Assembly (NCBI GenBank): GCA_018883185.1
Contig: VEQP01000022.1
Location: 1 to 51,006 of the forward strand
DNA length: 51,006 nucleotides
Origin: Nevskiaceae bacterium
GTDB taxonomy: Bacteria > Pseudomonadota > Gammaproteobacteria > Steroidobacterales > Steroidobacteraceae
Direction: 5' to 3'
Part shown: positions 20,234 to 31,733 of the stretch, piece by piece
Layout of the letters: each line of letters opens with the position of its first letter
Numbering within the stretch: position 1 is the first letter of the stretch
Made by a program: the position numbers and the translations under genes
The notes under the pieces: model-generated
Database searches by the model: none
Told to the model about the DNA's origin: nothing
The model's input: only the letters and a program-made list of their open reading frames with translations

Positions 20234-21817
20234 ATGCATTGGGTAATCACCATGTCACGACGTCCGTTCGTTCGCCGCAGTCTCGCGGCGGTCCTCTCCG
20301 TGCTCATCTTCACGGCCTGCCAGCCGCGCGCCTCCGATGCCGCCGATACCCCCCTCGCGGCCGCCGGCCTCGCACAGATCAGTTCGACACCGATCGCCGC
20401 TGCGGCAGCGCCCCAAGGGGGTGTGGTACTGCCGGATTTCGCCGCACTCGTGCAGCAGCACGGTCCGGCGGTCGTGAACATCTCGACCAAGGGCAAACGC
20501 GTACGGCTGTCGGGTCCCGGCATGTCGCCGAACGATCCGTTCTACGAGTTTTTCCGGCGCTTCGGCGCGCCGGGTGGCGGCCGTGGCGTGCCCGGCATGC
20601 CGGAGGACGGTGAAGAAAGCTTCCGTCGTCCTGGCGGCGAGGGCTCTGGCTTTATTGTCAGCAGCGATGGTTATGTGCTGACCAACGCACATGTCGTGGA
20701 TGAGGCCGAGGAGGTGACGGTCAAGCTCACCGATCGTCGGGAGTTCAAGGCCAAAGTCGTGGGTCTCGACAAGCCGACCGACGTCGCTGTCCTCAAGATC
20801 GAGGCGAAGGCGTTGCCTGTCGTGCGACTCGGTGATCCAAAGAAATTGCGTCCGGGTGAGTGGGTCATTGCCATTGGCTCGCCGTTCGGCTTCGATAACA
20901 GCGTCACGGCCGGCATCGTCAGCGCGACGGCGCGCGGTCTGCAGGATGCCGATTCGAACTACGTGAATTTCATTCAGACGGACGTCGCCGTGAACCCCGG
21001 TAATTCGGGCGGCCCGCTGTTCAATCTCGCCGGTGAAGTGGTGGGCATCAACTCGCAGATTTACAGTCGCTCCGGCGGCTACATGGGCATCTCCTTCGCC
21101 ATCCCGATCGATCTGGCCGTCAATGTGCGTGACCAGATCATCGCCAAGGGTCGCGTGAGTCGCGGCAAGATCGGCGTGCAGATCCAGCCCGTCGATGCGG
21201 CTCTCGCGGAGAGTTTTGGTCTCGATCGGCCGCGCGGAGCGTTGGTGGGTGGCGTCGAGGCCGGCGGACCGGCTGCCAAGGCGGGTATCCGCCAAGGTGA
21301 CATTATCCTCTCGGCCAACGGCGCTCCGATCGAGCGCTCAGAGCAGTTGCCGACGGTGATCGGTGTGATTCAGCCTGGCACCGAAGCCACGCTCGAAGTG
21401 TGGCGTGATGGTGCGGCACGCAAGTTGAGCGTGCGAGTGGCGGAGCTGCAGACCGAGCCGGTCGTGGCGGCGAACGACGAGCCGGCACCCGAGCGTTCAC
21501 CGGATCGCCTTGGGCTCGTAGTGCGCGAGCTGACCGCCGAAGAGCGCAGTCAAGGGTTTGGGCAGGGGAGTGGGCCGCGCGGGCGGCAGCGTAATCCCAA
21601 CGCCGAAATACCCGAAGGCTTGCTCGTTGAGCGGGCTACGGGTGCCGCCGCCGATGCGGGTCTGACGCGTGGCGACATCGTGGTCAGCGTCAACGGCAGC
21701 CCGGTGAAAACCATCAAAGATTTTCGTGAGCGCGTCTCGCGAGCGGGCAAGACGGTGGCGCTATTGATCAATCGCGGCGGTAATACCTTGTTCGTTGCCG
21801 TACGCCCGGCGAGTTGA
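20234..21817 (+). CDS. mucD: DegP/MucD-type periplasmic serine protease-chaperone
   Basis: 527 residues from ATG 20234, chosen because AGGAGA (20220-20225) lies at ideal spacing; GTG 20228 is too close and ATG 20252 remains possible. A signal peptide (RRPFVRRSLAAVLSVLIFTAC) ends in a cysteine that could be a non-canonical lipobox. The trypsin-like domain has H153 (NAHVVDE), D183 (TDVAVLKI) and S258 (GNSGGP), followed by two PDZ domains (about 305-395 and 430-525). The HtrA family degrades misfolded envelope proteins. DegP/MucD/DegQ cannot be told apart with certainty; the absence of lepA downstream differs from Pseudomonas mucD. Confidence 0.92.
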   Translation: MHWVITMSRRPFVRRSLAAVLSVLIFTACQPRASDAADTPLAAAGLAQISSTPIAAAAAPQGGVVLPDFAALVQQHGPAVVNISTKGKRVRLSGPGMSPNDPFYEFFRRFGAPGGGRGVPGMPEDGEESFRRPGGEGSGFIVSSDGYVLTNAHVVDEAEEVTVKLTDRREFKAKVVGLDKPTDVAVLKIEAKALPVVRLGDPKKLRPGEWVIAIGSPFGFDNSVTAGIVSATARGLQDADSNYVNFIQTDVAVNPGNSGGPLFNLAGEVVGINSQIYSRSGGYMGISFAIPIDLAVNVRDQIIAKGRVSRGKIGVQIQPVDAALAESFGLDRPRGALVGGVEAGGPAAKAGIRQGDIILSANGAPIERSEQLPTVIGVIQPGTEATLEVWRDGAARKLSVRVAELQTEPVVAANDEPAPERSPDRLGLVVRELTAEERSQGFGQGSGPRGRQRNPNAEIPEGLLVERATGAAADAGLTRGDIVVSVNGSPVKTIKDFRERVSRAGKTVALLINRGGNTLFVAVRPAS

Positions 21818-21849
21818 TCGAAGCCCAGCGGTTCGAGTGCCTTGTCCGC

Positions 21850-23166
21850 TCAGCTCGCGGCGGTGAGCGTGAGGCGCCGGTAGGTCGGTCGGGCACGGTG
21901 GATCAAAGCCGCGGCGAGGGGTGCGGCCAGCACGGCGACGGCCGTTACCCCATCGCCGATGCGCTGTTCGTCGTTGAGCAGCACATCGGAGACGAACGAG
22001 GCGGCGCTCGAGCCAAGGCCGATGCCGAGTAAGTTGATCACCAGCAGGTAGATGGCCGAGGTTCGTGCCCGCAGCCGATTGGGTGTCACCATTTGTAGTG
22101 CGGCCGAGGCGGCGCCGAAGGGAAAGCTGGTGACGAACAGCAACGGCGCCAGCAGGGCGATGGCGAGTGCTGCATCGCTGACCTGAAACGCGGCGATCAC
22201 GAGCGGTGCGAGTGCCAAGGCGCTGTACAAAATCACCTGCAATTCCGCGTCGGCGCGACCCGCCGCGCGCCAGCGATCGGCGAGCATGCCTCCGGCGAGG
22301 ATGCCGAGCGAACCGGCGACAAACATGATCGGTCCGTAGCTGAAGGCAACCTGCAAGGGTGACAACTCGTGGGCGCGCAGCAGGTGGGCGGGGACCCAGA
22401 AGGCGACCGCGTTGAAGGTCAGCGTCAGCATCGATACGCCGAAGGTCAGGTTGGCATAAAACCCGGCCTCCTCGCGTATGCGGCGCCAGACGTCGGCGTA
22501 TCGCACGCCGGCTGTATCGCCGGCGTCACGTCGCGTGGGTTCCCGGAGCGAGAGCAGCCACAGTGATACCAGCATGCCCGGTGGTCCGAGAATGAGGAAA
22601 GCCACCTGCCAGCCACGCACCTCGCCGATCAGCGGCCAGTGCATGACGGACAAATTGCCCACGCCTTGCACCACAAGCCCCGTGACCATGATGGCCACCC
22701 CGATGCCGAGATAAACGCCCATCGAAAAAAGGCCGAGTGCTCGGCCGCGCCGCGCTGGCGGTACGTAGTCGGCGATCATCGAGTAGGCGGCAGGCGCGAG
22801 TGTCGCCTCGCCCACGCCGACGCCAACGCGTGCCACGAATAGGCCCGCATAGCTCGTGACCCGCCCGCAGATCGCGGTCATCAATGACCAAAGAAATACG
22901 CCGGCTGCGGCGAGGTTGCGACGATTGCCGCGGTCGGCCCATTGGCCGACCGGCCACACGCCGAGCACGGTGAAACAGACCGCGAAGGCGAGACCATTGA
23001 GCAGGCTCAGCTCGAAGTCGGTGACCCCTAAATCGGCTTTGATCGGACCGACCAGCATCGCGAGGATCTGGCGATCGATGTAGGAGAAGATGTACGCGAC
23101 CATCAGCACGAGCACGGCGCGCCGCGCTTCGCGCTCGGGCGGCCAAGGCGGTGTGGCGGCGCTCAT
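21850..23166 (-). CDS. MFS transporter, spinster-like
   Basis: 438 residues with about twelve hydrophobic segments. N-terminal MFS signature SYIDRQILAMLVGPIKADLGVTDFELSLLNGLAF and GQWADRGNRRNLA between TM2 and TM3 mark the spinster-like subgroup, common in sphingomonads and related oligotrophs. Second signature at ARRGRALGLFSMG. Substrate unknown; small organic acids or lipophilic compounds are typical guesses for this subgroup, not shown here. Follows the cupin gene by 7 nt on the same strand, so the two are very likely cotranscribed. Confidence 0.88.
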   Translation of the reverse strand: MSAATPPWPPEREARRAVLVLMVAYIFSYIDRQILAMLVGPIKADLGVTDFELSLLNGLAFAVCFTVLGVWPVGQWADRGNRRNLAAAGVFLWSLMTAICGRVTSYAGLFVARVGVGVGEATLAPAAYSMIADYVPPARRGRALGLFSMGVYLGIGVAIMVTGLVVQGVGNLSVMHWPLIGEVRGWQVAFLILGPPGMLVSLWLLSLREPTRRDAGDTAGVRYADVWRRIREEAGFYANLTFGVSMLTLTFNAVAFWVPAHLLRAHELSPLQVAFSYGPIMFVAGSLGILAGGMLADRWRAAGRADAELQVILYSALALAPLVIAAFQVSDAALAIALLAPLLFVTSFPFGAASAALQMVTPNRLRARTSAIYLLVINLLGIGLGSSAASFVSDVLLNDEQRIGDGVTAVAVLAAPLAAALIHRARPTYRRLTLTAAS

Positions 23167-23173
23167 CGGCGGC

Positions 23174-24040
23174 TCAGTAATTGGGCTGCGGCGGCAGCGG
23201 TTGCCCGTAGGGCGCGAGTTCCGGCGGCAGCATCGGGCGGTGCGGCGGATCCCAGCTGAAGGGTTTTTTGACCGTATCGAACGTGTTGATCAGCGGGCCG
23301 TTGACCGTGCGCACGAACAGGTTGTAACCGGTGTCGGTGCCCGCTGGGCCGTGGTAAACGTTCTCGCGCCACCAGCAATAGCCGCCGCGTTGCATTCGGC
23401 CTAGATCACCCCATACGTAATCCCCTTCGAGCGTATATAGCTCCTCGACCATTGGGTGCGTCCACTGTGGTTTGGCCATGCCGGGCGGCACACGGTGCGG
23501 CGGCGAGCAATACAAGAACGAAGTCTCTCCGGTGTAAGGGTCGGTGCGCAGCGGCTTGATGGCCACGCCCTTGGAGAGCTGCGGGTCGACAAGGCCCGGG
23601 TCCCAGTCCATCAACAGCGGATTGACGTACTCGACCAGCAAGCGCTCGTCGAACTCTGCAGGGTTCGGCGTGTGCTGCGACATCCCGGCAGTCCGCAAGC
23701 TCGGCGTGGCGTAAAACAAATCGAGCAGTACGCAGCCGTGCCGAACTCGGGCCCGTTCGCGTCGATAGCCCGCGGGCAGAAAGGCGTAGGTGTGTTTCTC
23801 GTACAGTCGCCCGTTGATTTCGATCGCGCCATCGAGCACGAGAAACTCTTCGTGGCAGGCGAGTTGCTCGACAGTGCTGCGCTGCCAACCTGCCGGGTAG
23901 CGCACGATACAGGAGGCGCTGTCGTCCGTGTCGTCTCGGCTTAAGGTCTTGCACTCCACATCGGGACGCGCATCGCCGTGCAGACCGCGCGACCAAGGAA
24001 TCATCTGGGCTTGTACGAACATGATGTGTGGACGAGCCAT
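23174..24040 (-). CDS. Two-domain cupin protein, function unknown
   Basis: 288 residues from ATG 24040, preferred because GGAGG lies 11 nt upstream; a TTG at 24070 would add ten residues but lacks a Shine-Dalgarno. Two cupin-like segments are suggested: one near residues 50-110 (CHEEFLVLDGAIEINGRLYEKHTYAFLPAGYRRE, with a His and two Glu) and one near 200-245 (THPMVEELYTLEGDYVWGDLG... YCWWRENVYHGPAG). No signal peptide. Such proteins bind a metal and may be dioxygenases, isomerases or sensors; no specific reaction can be named. Coupled to the MFS gene and divergent from the VOC gene. Confidence 0.75.
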   Translation of the reverse strand: MARPHIMFVQAQMIPWSRGLHGDARPDVECKTLSRDDTDDSASCIVRYPAGWQRSTVEQLACHEEFLVLDGAIEINGRLYEKHTYAFLPAGYRRERARVRHGCVLLDLFYATPSLRTAGMSQHTPNPAEFDERLLVEYVNPLLMDWDPGLVDPQLSKGVAIKPLRTDPYTGETSFLYCSPPHRVPPGMAKPQWTHPMVEELYTLEGDYVWGDLGRMQRGGYCWWRENVYHGPAGTDTGYNLFVRTVNGPLINTFDTVKKPFSWDPPHRPMLPPELAPYGQPLPPQPNY

Positions 24041-24082
24041 GGAAACGCGAGCCTCCGAAGCAGCTTTCAACGAGTGCAGCGT

Positions 24083-24105
24083 AGCCTAGCGTGTTTCGCT
24101 AGGCT
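24083..24105. repeat. Perfect 9-bp inverted repeat in the cupin/VOC divergent region
   Basis: AGCCTAGCG (24083-24091), 5-nt spacer, CGCTAGGCT (24097-24105). It lies in the 71-nt region between the divergent cupin and VOC genes and ends 6 nt before the VOC ATG. The AGG at 24101-24103, the best Shine-Dalgarno for the VOC gene, falls inside the right arm. It may be an operator or an RNA hairpin that masks the ribosome-binding site. The core CTAGCG...CGCTAG recurs at 44006-44023. Confidence 0.7.
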
Positions 24106-24111
24106 TGCCGC

Positions 24112-24918
24112 ATGCTTGCATTGCGGCTTGACCACATCGGCTTTCTCACCGACTCGCTGCAGCGCTCCGCGGCGGCGTGGCGTCGACTGGGTTTCAGCGT
24201 CACCTCGCCGCGGCCGCTTTGGCAGGCCGAGGGTCCCCAACCCGCAGCGCGCTCGCTTGGCCAGACGAGTGCACACGTGATGTTCTCAAGCACGTATCTC
24301 GAAATTACCGCGCTCGAGGGAGCAGATCCTCAACACCATCTGGCGCCGTGGCGCGGCGCCGTCGAGGCCCCTGTGATCCTCGCGTTGTCGGCAGCCGATC
24401 CGGTCGCCGTGTTCGAGCCTCTGCATACAGTCGGGCACGCCGTGTCTAGCCCGAGTGTGGCGCTGCGTCGCATCGAATACGGCGCGCAACGCGGCGAGGC
24501 GCGCTTCGAATGGTTCATGTGGCAGCACCGCGAATCGCCCGAGTGGTTGGTGTGCGTGATGCGGCACCTGACGCCGGAACTCGTGTTCCAAAGAGCCGTG
24601 CAGGAGCATGCCAATGGGGCTGTGGAACTGACCGGGGTGTATCAGGCGGTGGGCGGTACGCCTTCGGCGGGCTTGCGCTTCGCCGCGGCCGCGCGCGGGG
24701 TAAACCTGCTGGGTGATGGCGAGTTCGACGCCCTGCTTGAGCTCGATCAGGGTACCGCTGCCGCGGGGCGGGTGGCGCTGCGCGTCACCGTCCGCGACCT
24801 TGCTGCAGCACGCGCCTGCCTGCACGCGGCAGGCGTGGCCTGCTTGCAGACGACTCAAGGCCTGCGCGTTGCGCCGGCCGATGCCGGAGGCGCCTGGCTG
24901 CTCATGTCGGCGGCTTAG
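24112..24918 (+). CDS. VOC-superfamily (glyoxalase-like) protein
   Basis: 268 residues. N-terminus LRLDHIGFLTDSLQRSAAAWRRLGF is the typical first betaalphabeta unit of a vicinal-oxygen-chelate fold, with a His metal ligand in DHIGF. A second, weaker module may occupy residues 175-265 (VELTGVYQAV... ARACLHAAGVACLQTTQGLRVAP). The layout suits the Glyoxalase_3-type two-module proteins. Substrate unknown. Divergent from the cupin-MFS pair, with a perfect inverted repeat directly in front of its start. Downstream leuS is unrelated and begins 51 nt later. Confidence 0.72.
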   Translation: MLALRLDHIGFLTDSLQRSAAAWRRLGFSVTSPRPLWQAEGPQPAARSLGQTSAHVMFSSTYLEITALEGADPQHHLAPWRGAVEAPVILALSAADPVAVFEPLHTVGHAVSSPSVALRRIEYGAQRGEARFEWFMWQHRESPEWLVCVMRHLTPELVFQRAVQEHANGAVELTGVYQAVGGTPSAGLRFAAAARGVNLLGDGEFDALLELDQGTAAAGRVALRVTVRDLAAARACLHAAGVACLQTTQGLRVAPADAGGAWLLMSAA

Positions 24919-24960
24919 GGCTCGTGTACCATCCGCAACTCGCGTTGACGGATACCTTGA

Positions 24961-27608
<2,648 letters not shown>

Positions 27609-27609
<1 letters not shown>

Positions 27610-28088
27610 TGCATCGTCTGCTGCGCCTGGCGCTGCCGCTGGTGGTGCTGCTGGCCGCAGCGGGGTGCGGCTTCCAGCTGCAGGGCTCCACGGTTTTGCC
27701 GCCCGTGCTCGTCTCCCTGCGTGTGCAGACCGCCGACGCGCAGACCGATTTTGCACAGGCTCTTGAGCGCGAGCTGCGTCGAGCCGGCGTCGCTGCAGCA
27801 GATGGCGGAGCGGTGCTGCGTATCGAGCGCGACGAGCTGCTCGAGCGGGTCGCATCGGTCTCGGCGCGCAACGTGCCGCGGGAGTACGAACTCACTTACG
27901 TCGTGCGTTATTCGCTTTTGCTGGCAGGTCAGACGCGGATCGATGCCGAGGAGGTGTCGGTGTCTCGCGACTTCAGTTTCGATGAGACGGCAGCCCTCGC
28001 CAAGGATCGCGAGCGCGAGCTGCTGCGCGAGGCGTTGGCGCGGGAGCTCGCGGGTGTCGTGTTGGTGCGGCTTTCGAGCGTGCGTTGA
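27609..28088 (+). CDS. lptE: LPS-assembly lipoprotein LptE
   Basis: 159 residues. Signal peptide with lipobox (LLAAAGC, mature Cys about residue 19), followed by GFQLQGS, the typical mature start of LptE, and the motif RNVPREYELTYVVRYSL. LptE plugs the LptD barrel and aids lipopolysaccharide insertion at the outer membrane. Starts on the last base of leuS. In many gammaproteobacteria holA follows directly; here holA is displaced by about 7.2 kb. Confidence 0.94.
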
Positions 28089-28091
28089 GCG

Positions 28092-28580
28092 GTGATTCGG
28101 CTCGGCGACGACGACCAGTTACGCGCCCGACTCGCAGAGCGCCTCGATGCTTATGGTTTGCAGCTGCAATCCGTGCCGACCCAGGGAGCGATTCCGGGCA
28201 CGTATTGGGGCGAGAGCGAGGCGGGCCTACAGGGCGTGACTCTCTTTGTCCGCGACGACACGCCGTTACACTCGGCGTTGCACGAGGCGGCACACTTTGT
28301 CTGCATGAGCGCTGCCCGACGTAGCGGACTCGATCGCGATGCGGGTGGCGATGATGCCGAGGAGAACGCCGTGTGTTACCTGCAGATCCTGTGGTGCGAC
28401 GGACTCGGCGTGCCGCGCGAGCAACTGATGGCCGATATGGATGCCTGGGGCTACAGCTTTCGACTCGGCTCGGCGGCTCGTTGGTTTGCGGATGATGCGG
28501 ACGAGGCGCGTGAGTGGTTGCAGCAGCACGCGATCATCGATGCAGCAGAGCGCCCGACGGGCCGTCGCCGCGAGACTTAG
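28092..28580 (+). CDS. Unknown protein with HExxH zinc-protease-like motif
   Basis: 162 residues from GTG 28092, 3 nt after lptE, so probably translated from the same message. The centre reads SALHEAAHFVCMSAARR: H64-E65-x-x-H68 is the HExxH motif of zinc metallopeptidases, and E90/E91 (DAEENAVCYLQILWCDGLG) could supply the third ligand. No signal peptide or membrane segment, so cytoplasmic. The C-terminal part (WGYSFRLGSAARWFADDADEAREWL) is acidic and helical. I do not recognise the family; catalytic activity is an inference from the motif. Its end overlaps the pip stop on the opposite strand by 4 nt. Confidence 0.75.
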   Translation: MIRLGDDDQLRARLAERLDAYGLQLQSVPTQGAIPGTYWGESEAGLQGVTLFVRDDTPLHSALHEAAHFVCMSAARRSGLDRDAGGDDAEENAVCYLQILWCDGLGVPREQLMADMDAWGYSFRLGSAARWFADDADEAREWLQQHAIIDAAERPTGRRRET

Positions 28581-29542
28581 CGCGCGGCGTAGCGGTCGGT
28601 GGCGGCGACGAGTTCGCTGACGATGCCCGGCTCGAAAGCTGAATGGCCCGCATCGACCACGATACGTAGGTCTGCTTCCGGCCAGGCGCGGTGCAGATCC
28701 CAAGCGCTTTTCATGGGGCAGACCACATCGTAACGCCCTTGCACGATCGTGCAGGGCAGATGCCGAATACGGGGTACGTCATCGAGCAGTTGCGAGGGCG
28801 TACGCAGGAAGCCCCCGTTGATGAAGTAGTGGCACTCGATGCGTGCAAAGGCCTCGGCAAAGGCCCCTTCGTCGAACTTCTCGAGATCCTGCGTGTTGAC
28901 GCGCAGATAGCTCGTCGCACCTTCCCAGATCGACCAGGCGCGCGCCGCCGCGGCGCGTACGGACGCATCGGGGCTGGTCAGACGCGTGTAGTACGCACGC
29001 ATCAGATCGCCACGCTCGGCGGGCGGGATCGGCTTCAGGTACTCCTCGTAGAGATCCGGGAAGAGCGCGCCTGCGCCGTCGGCGGTTTCGTAGAACCAAC
29101 GAAACTCCCAGGGGCGCACGAGGAAAATGCCGCGCAGCACGAGTTCGGTAACCCGTGAGGGGTGGGTTTGAGCGTAGGCGAGAGCGAGCGTCGAGCCCCA
29201 GGAGCCGCCGAACACCTGCCAGCGCTCGATGCCGAGATGCGCGCGCAGGCGCTCGATGTCTTCGACCAAGTGCCAGGTCGTGTTGTCGACGAGGCTCGCG
29301 TGCGGTCGGCTGCGACCGCAGCCCCGTTGATCGAACAGCACGATGCGATACCGCGCCGGGTCGAAGAAACGCCGCATGCGCGCATCCGTGCCGCCGCCCG
29401 GACCGCCGTGCAGGAACACCACCGGCTTACCCTCAGGGTTGCCGCTTTCTTCCCAGTACATCTCATGCAGGTCTGACACCCGCAACCAGCCTGAGCGGTA
29501 GGTGTCGATCGGTGGGTACAGTGCACGCGCAGCGTCGGTCAT
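28577..29542 (-). CDS. pip: Prolyl aminopeptidase (proline iminopeptidase)
   Basis: 321 residues, the normal length for the alpha/beta-hydrolase S33 family. It removes N-terminal proline from peptides in the cytoplasm. Oxyanion-loop motif HGGPGGG (about 45-51), FDQRGCGRS, nucleophile S114 in GGSWGS, and near the C-terminus the Asp (QGRYDVVCP) and His (DAGHSAFEP) of the triad. Ten nt after the HIT gene on the same strand; together they end the minus-strand run that starts with the TonB receptor. Confidence 0.94.
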   Translation of the reverse strand: MTDAARALYPPIDTYRSGWLRVSDLHEMYWEESGNPEGKPVVFLHGGPGGGTDARMRRFFDPARYRIVLFDQRGCGRSRPHASLVDNTTWHLVEDIERLRAHLGIERWQVFGGSWGSTLALAYAQTHPSRVTELVLRGIFLVRPWEFRWFYETADGAGALFPDLYEEYLKPIPPAERGDLMRAYYTRLTSPDASVRAAAARAWSIWEGATSYLRVNTQDLEKFDEGAFAEAFARIECHYFINGGFLRTPSQLLDDVPRIRHLPCTIVQGRYDVVCPMKSAWDLHRAWPEADLRIVVDAGHSAFEPGIVSELVAATDRYAAR

Positions 29543-29552
29543 CGCAGTGTCC

Positions 29553-29897
29553 TCAGCGACAGATCATCGGGCCGAGAGGAGCGCCACCGACGAGGTGCAC
29601 GTGCAGGTGGTAGACCTCCTGACCGCCATGGCTGTTGCAGTTGATGATCAGTCGGTAGCCGTTCTCAGCAATGCCCTCACGACGCGCGAGATCGCGGGCC
29701 ACGGTGAACATGTGTCCGACGAGCGCTTCGTCGGCATCGTCGATATCGTTGGCTGTGGGGATGGCCTTGTTCGGCACGATCAACAGATGCACCGGTGCAC
29801 GCGGGTGAATGTCGCGAAACGCGGTCACTCGGTCGTCCTGATGGACGATGTCGCCCGGGATTTCGCGCGCGATGATGCGTTCGAACAGCGTCGGCAT
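29553..29897 (-). CDS. HIT-family (HinT-like) purine nucleotide-binding protein
   Basis: 114 residues. The histidine triad is HLHVH (H97, H99, H101) with upstream [14 protein letters not shown], and the N-terminus [26 protein letters not shown] is typical of HinT/YcfF. HinT proteins are homodimeric nucleoside phosphoramidate hydrolases. The gene lies 8 nt downstream of the DUF3299 gene on the same strand, an unusual partner; whether it takes part in metal homeostasis or is simply a passenger is unknown. Confidence 0.93.
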   Translation of the reverse strand: MPTLFERIIAREIPGDIVHQDDRVTAFRDIHPRAPVHLLIVPNKAIPTANDIDDADEALVGHMFTVARDLARREGIAENGYRLIINCNSHGGQEVYHLHVHLVGGAPLGPMICR

Positions 29898-29905
29898 GAC
29901 AGGCC

Positions 29906-30481
29906 TCAGTACTTGTAGATTTCGACCTTGCTGGCGTCGAGCTGGTAGGCCGAGGCGCCAAGCCTTGTGGCCTTGCGCGAGACTTTCATGCGGCCCGTGA
30001 TCCAGTAGGCCTCGTAGATCGAATCGAGCGCGATGCCCTTGTTCATGCGCACGTAGACGATCTGGTTCGGCGGCGGCGGCGGCACGTGGATGCAGGCCCC
30101 GAAGTACGGCACCAAGAAAAACTCGGTGACGAGCCCGTCCTTGCCGACATCGAGCGGCACGATGAATCCCGGGATCTTGAGGTTGACTCCATCAAGCGTC
30201 TCGTTGACCGAGAAGTCCATCACTTGCTGCGCCGCCATGCCGCCTTCGCCGAGGTAGTCGTGCGCGGCGGGCGGCGGCCCACCCATGAATTTCGAGCGGG
30301 TGTCGGGCGGGATCAGTTCATCCCAATCGATTTCCTTGATCGTACCGGCCGCGGCCGGCTTGACGGGTTGTGCCGGAACCGGCGTGCCGACCTTGGGCGG
30401 CGTGATGCCCTGCGCCACTGCGGCACCGATGCCGAGCAGCAGGAGGGCGAGGTACGCGGGACGAGAGGCAGTGCGAGTCAT
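29906..30481 (-). CDS. DUF3299 periplasmic protein of the zinc-type ABC locus
   Basis: 191 residues. Signal peptide of about 23 residues ([19 protein letters not shown]), a Pro-rich linker, then the DUF3299 core [10 protein letters not shown] and the hallmark [21 protein letters not shown], where Cys and His could bind metal. DUF3299 proteins travel with a MacB-like permease, a LolD-like ATPase and DUF2796 in zinc-starvation operons (V. cholerae zrg genes; PA4063-PA4066 of P. aeruginosa, recalled knowledge). One nt separates it from the permease. Exact role unknown. Confidence 0.85.
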   Translation of the reverse strand: MTRTASRPAYLALLLLGIGAAVAQGITPPKVGTPVPAQPVKPAAAGTIKEIDWDELIPPDTRSKFMGGPPPAAHDYLGEGGMAAQQVMDFSVNETLDGVNLKIPGFIVPLDVGKDGLVTEFFLVPYFGACIHVPPPPPNQIVYVRMNKGIALDSIYEAYWITGRMKVSRKATRLGASAYQLDASKVEIYKY

Positions 30482-30482
30482 G

Positions 30483-31733
30483 TCATACCCTGATGGTGAG
30501 TCCGTCGCTCAACGTGTTGCGATAGGCGCGCCAGGCGGGTACGGCACCCATGAGCAGGGCGGCGAACACGATCGAGGCGAGCAGGCCGACATCGTAGCCG
30601 GTGAGACCGCCTGGATCGAGAAAGATTCCGAACCGGCTCTCGAGCAGTGGTTTCGCGGCGTACAGCAGACCGTAGCAGAGGGCGACGCCAGCCAGCACGC
30701 CCGCGGTGGCCAGTAGCCCGGCCTCGGCGATCAACATCGTGAACACGTGCCGCGGCTGCGCTCCCACCGAACGCAGGATGGCCATTTCGCGCCGACGCTC
30801 ATTCAGACTGGTCAGAATGGCCGTCAGCATGCCGAGCAAGCCGGCGAGCACGACGAACGCGGCGACGATCATGAGTGCCGTGTCAGCGATGCCGACCAGG
30901 TTCCACAGCTGCGTCAGCGCCACGCCCGGAATGATCGCGAGCAGGGGCTCGAGTCGGTATTCATTGATCGCACGCTGCATGGTGAAGGTCATCACTTTCA
31001 TGCGCATGCCGACCATGAACGCCGTGATGGACTCCGGCGTCAGATTTTGTGCGCGCGCCTGTTCGGCGCTGATGCGCGCATCGCCCTGCGCCTGCATCCC
31101 GCCGCCCCAGTCGAGGTGGATAGCTGTGATGGCCTCAAGGCTCACGTGCACCGTTCGATCGACTGGTGTACCTGTGCGTTCGAGGATCCCGGCGATGCGG
31201 AAGGGTTTGTCGTCATGATGGGCGAAGCTCACATTGCCGAGGCCGTGGGAGATCACAACCTTATCTCCGAGCTTGTAGCCGAGTTGCCGTGCCACGTCGG
31301 CGCCGATGACGGCATCGTAAAGATCAGCAAAGCGCTGCCCCGACGTAAAGCGGATCGATCTGTCGCCGGCGAATCGGTAGTGTTCAAAGTAATCGTTATT
31401 GGTCCCCATGACGCGGAACCCGCGATGCGAGTCCCCCAGAGAAATGGGGATCGTCCAGGCGACGTCCGGATGGTTGGCGATCTTCTGGTAACTCGACCAG
31501 CTGACATTCGCCGTGGCATCGCCGACTCGAAATACCGAGTAGAGCAGCAAGTTCAGCTGCCCGGAGCGGGCGCCGACGATCAGATCAACACCCGAAACGG
31601 TATTGGCGAATCCATCACGCGCGGCGGTCCGCATTTTCTGTACGCCGAGCAGCAGGGCTACGCTGATAGCGATGGCGCTGAGGGTGAGCAGCGCCGTGGT
31701 GCGGCGATTACGCAGTGAGCGCAGGGCGAGCAT
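30483..31733 (-). CDS. ABC transporter permease, FtsX/MacB type
   Basis: 416 residues. One N-terminal helix (TTALLTLSAIAISVALLLGV), a large periplasmic MacB_PCD-like domain (about 40-240), then three C-terminal helices of an FtsX domain (about 275-400) including LNERRREMAILRSVGAQPRHVF, the coupling region that contacts the ATPase. These transporters usually act as mechanotransmitters between cytoplasmic ATP hydrolysis and periplasmic partners. Overlaps the ATPase gene by 1 nt. In this context the likely partner proteins are the DUF3299 and His-rich DUF2796 proteins. Confidence 0.9.
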   Translation of the reverse strand: MLALRSLRNRRTTALLTLSAIAISVALLLGVQKMRTAARDGFANTVSGVDLIVGARSGQLNLLLYSVFRVGDATANVSWSSYQKIANHPDVAWTIPISLGDSHRGFRVMGTNNDYFEHYRFAGDRSIRFTSGQRFADLYDAVIGADVARQLGYKLGDKVVISHGLGNVSFAHHDDKPFRIAGILERTGTPVDRTVHVSLEAITAIHLDWGGGMQAQGDARISAEQARAQNLTPESITAFMVGMRMKVMTFTMQRAINEYRLEPLLAIIPGVALTQLWNLVGIADTALMIVAAFVVLAGLLGMLTAILTSLNERRREMAILRSVGAQPRHVFTMLIAEAGLLATAGVLAGVALCYGLLYAAKPLLESRFGIFLDPGGLTGYDVGLLASIVFAALLMGAVPAWRAYRNTLSDGLTIRV

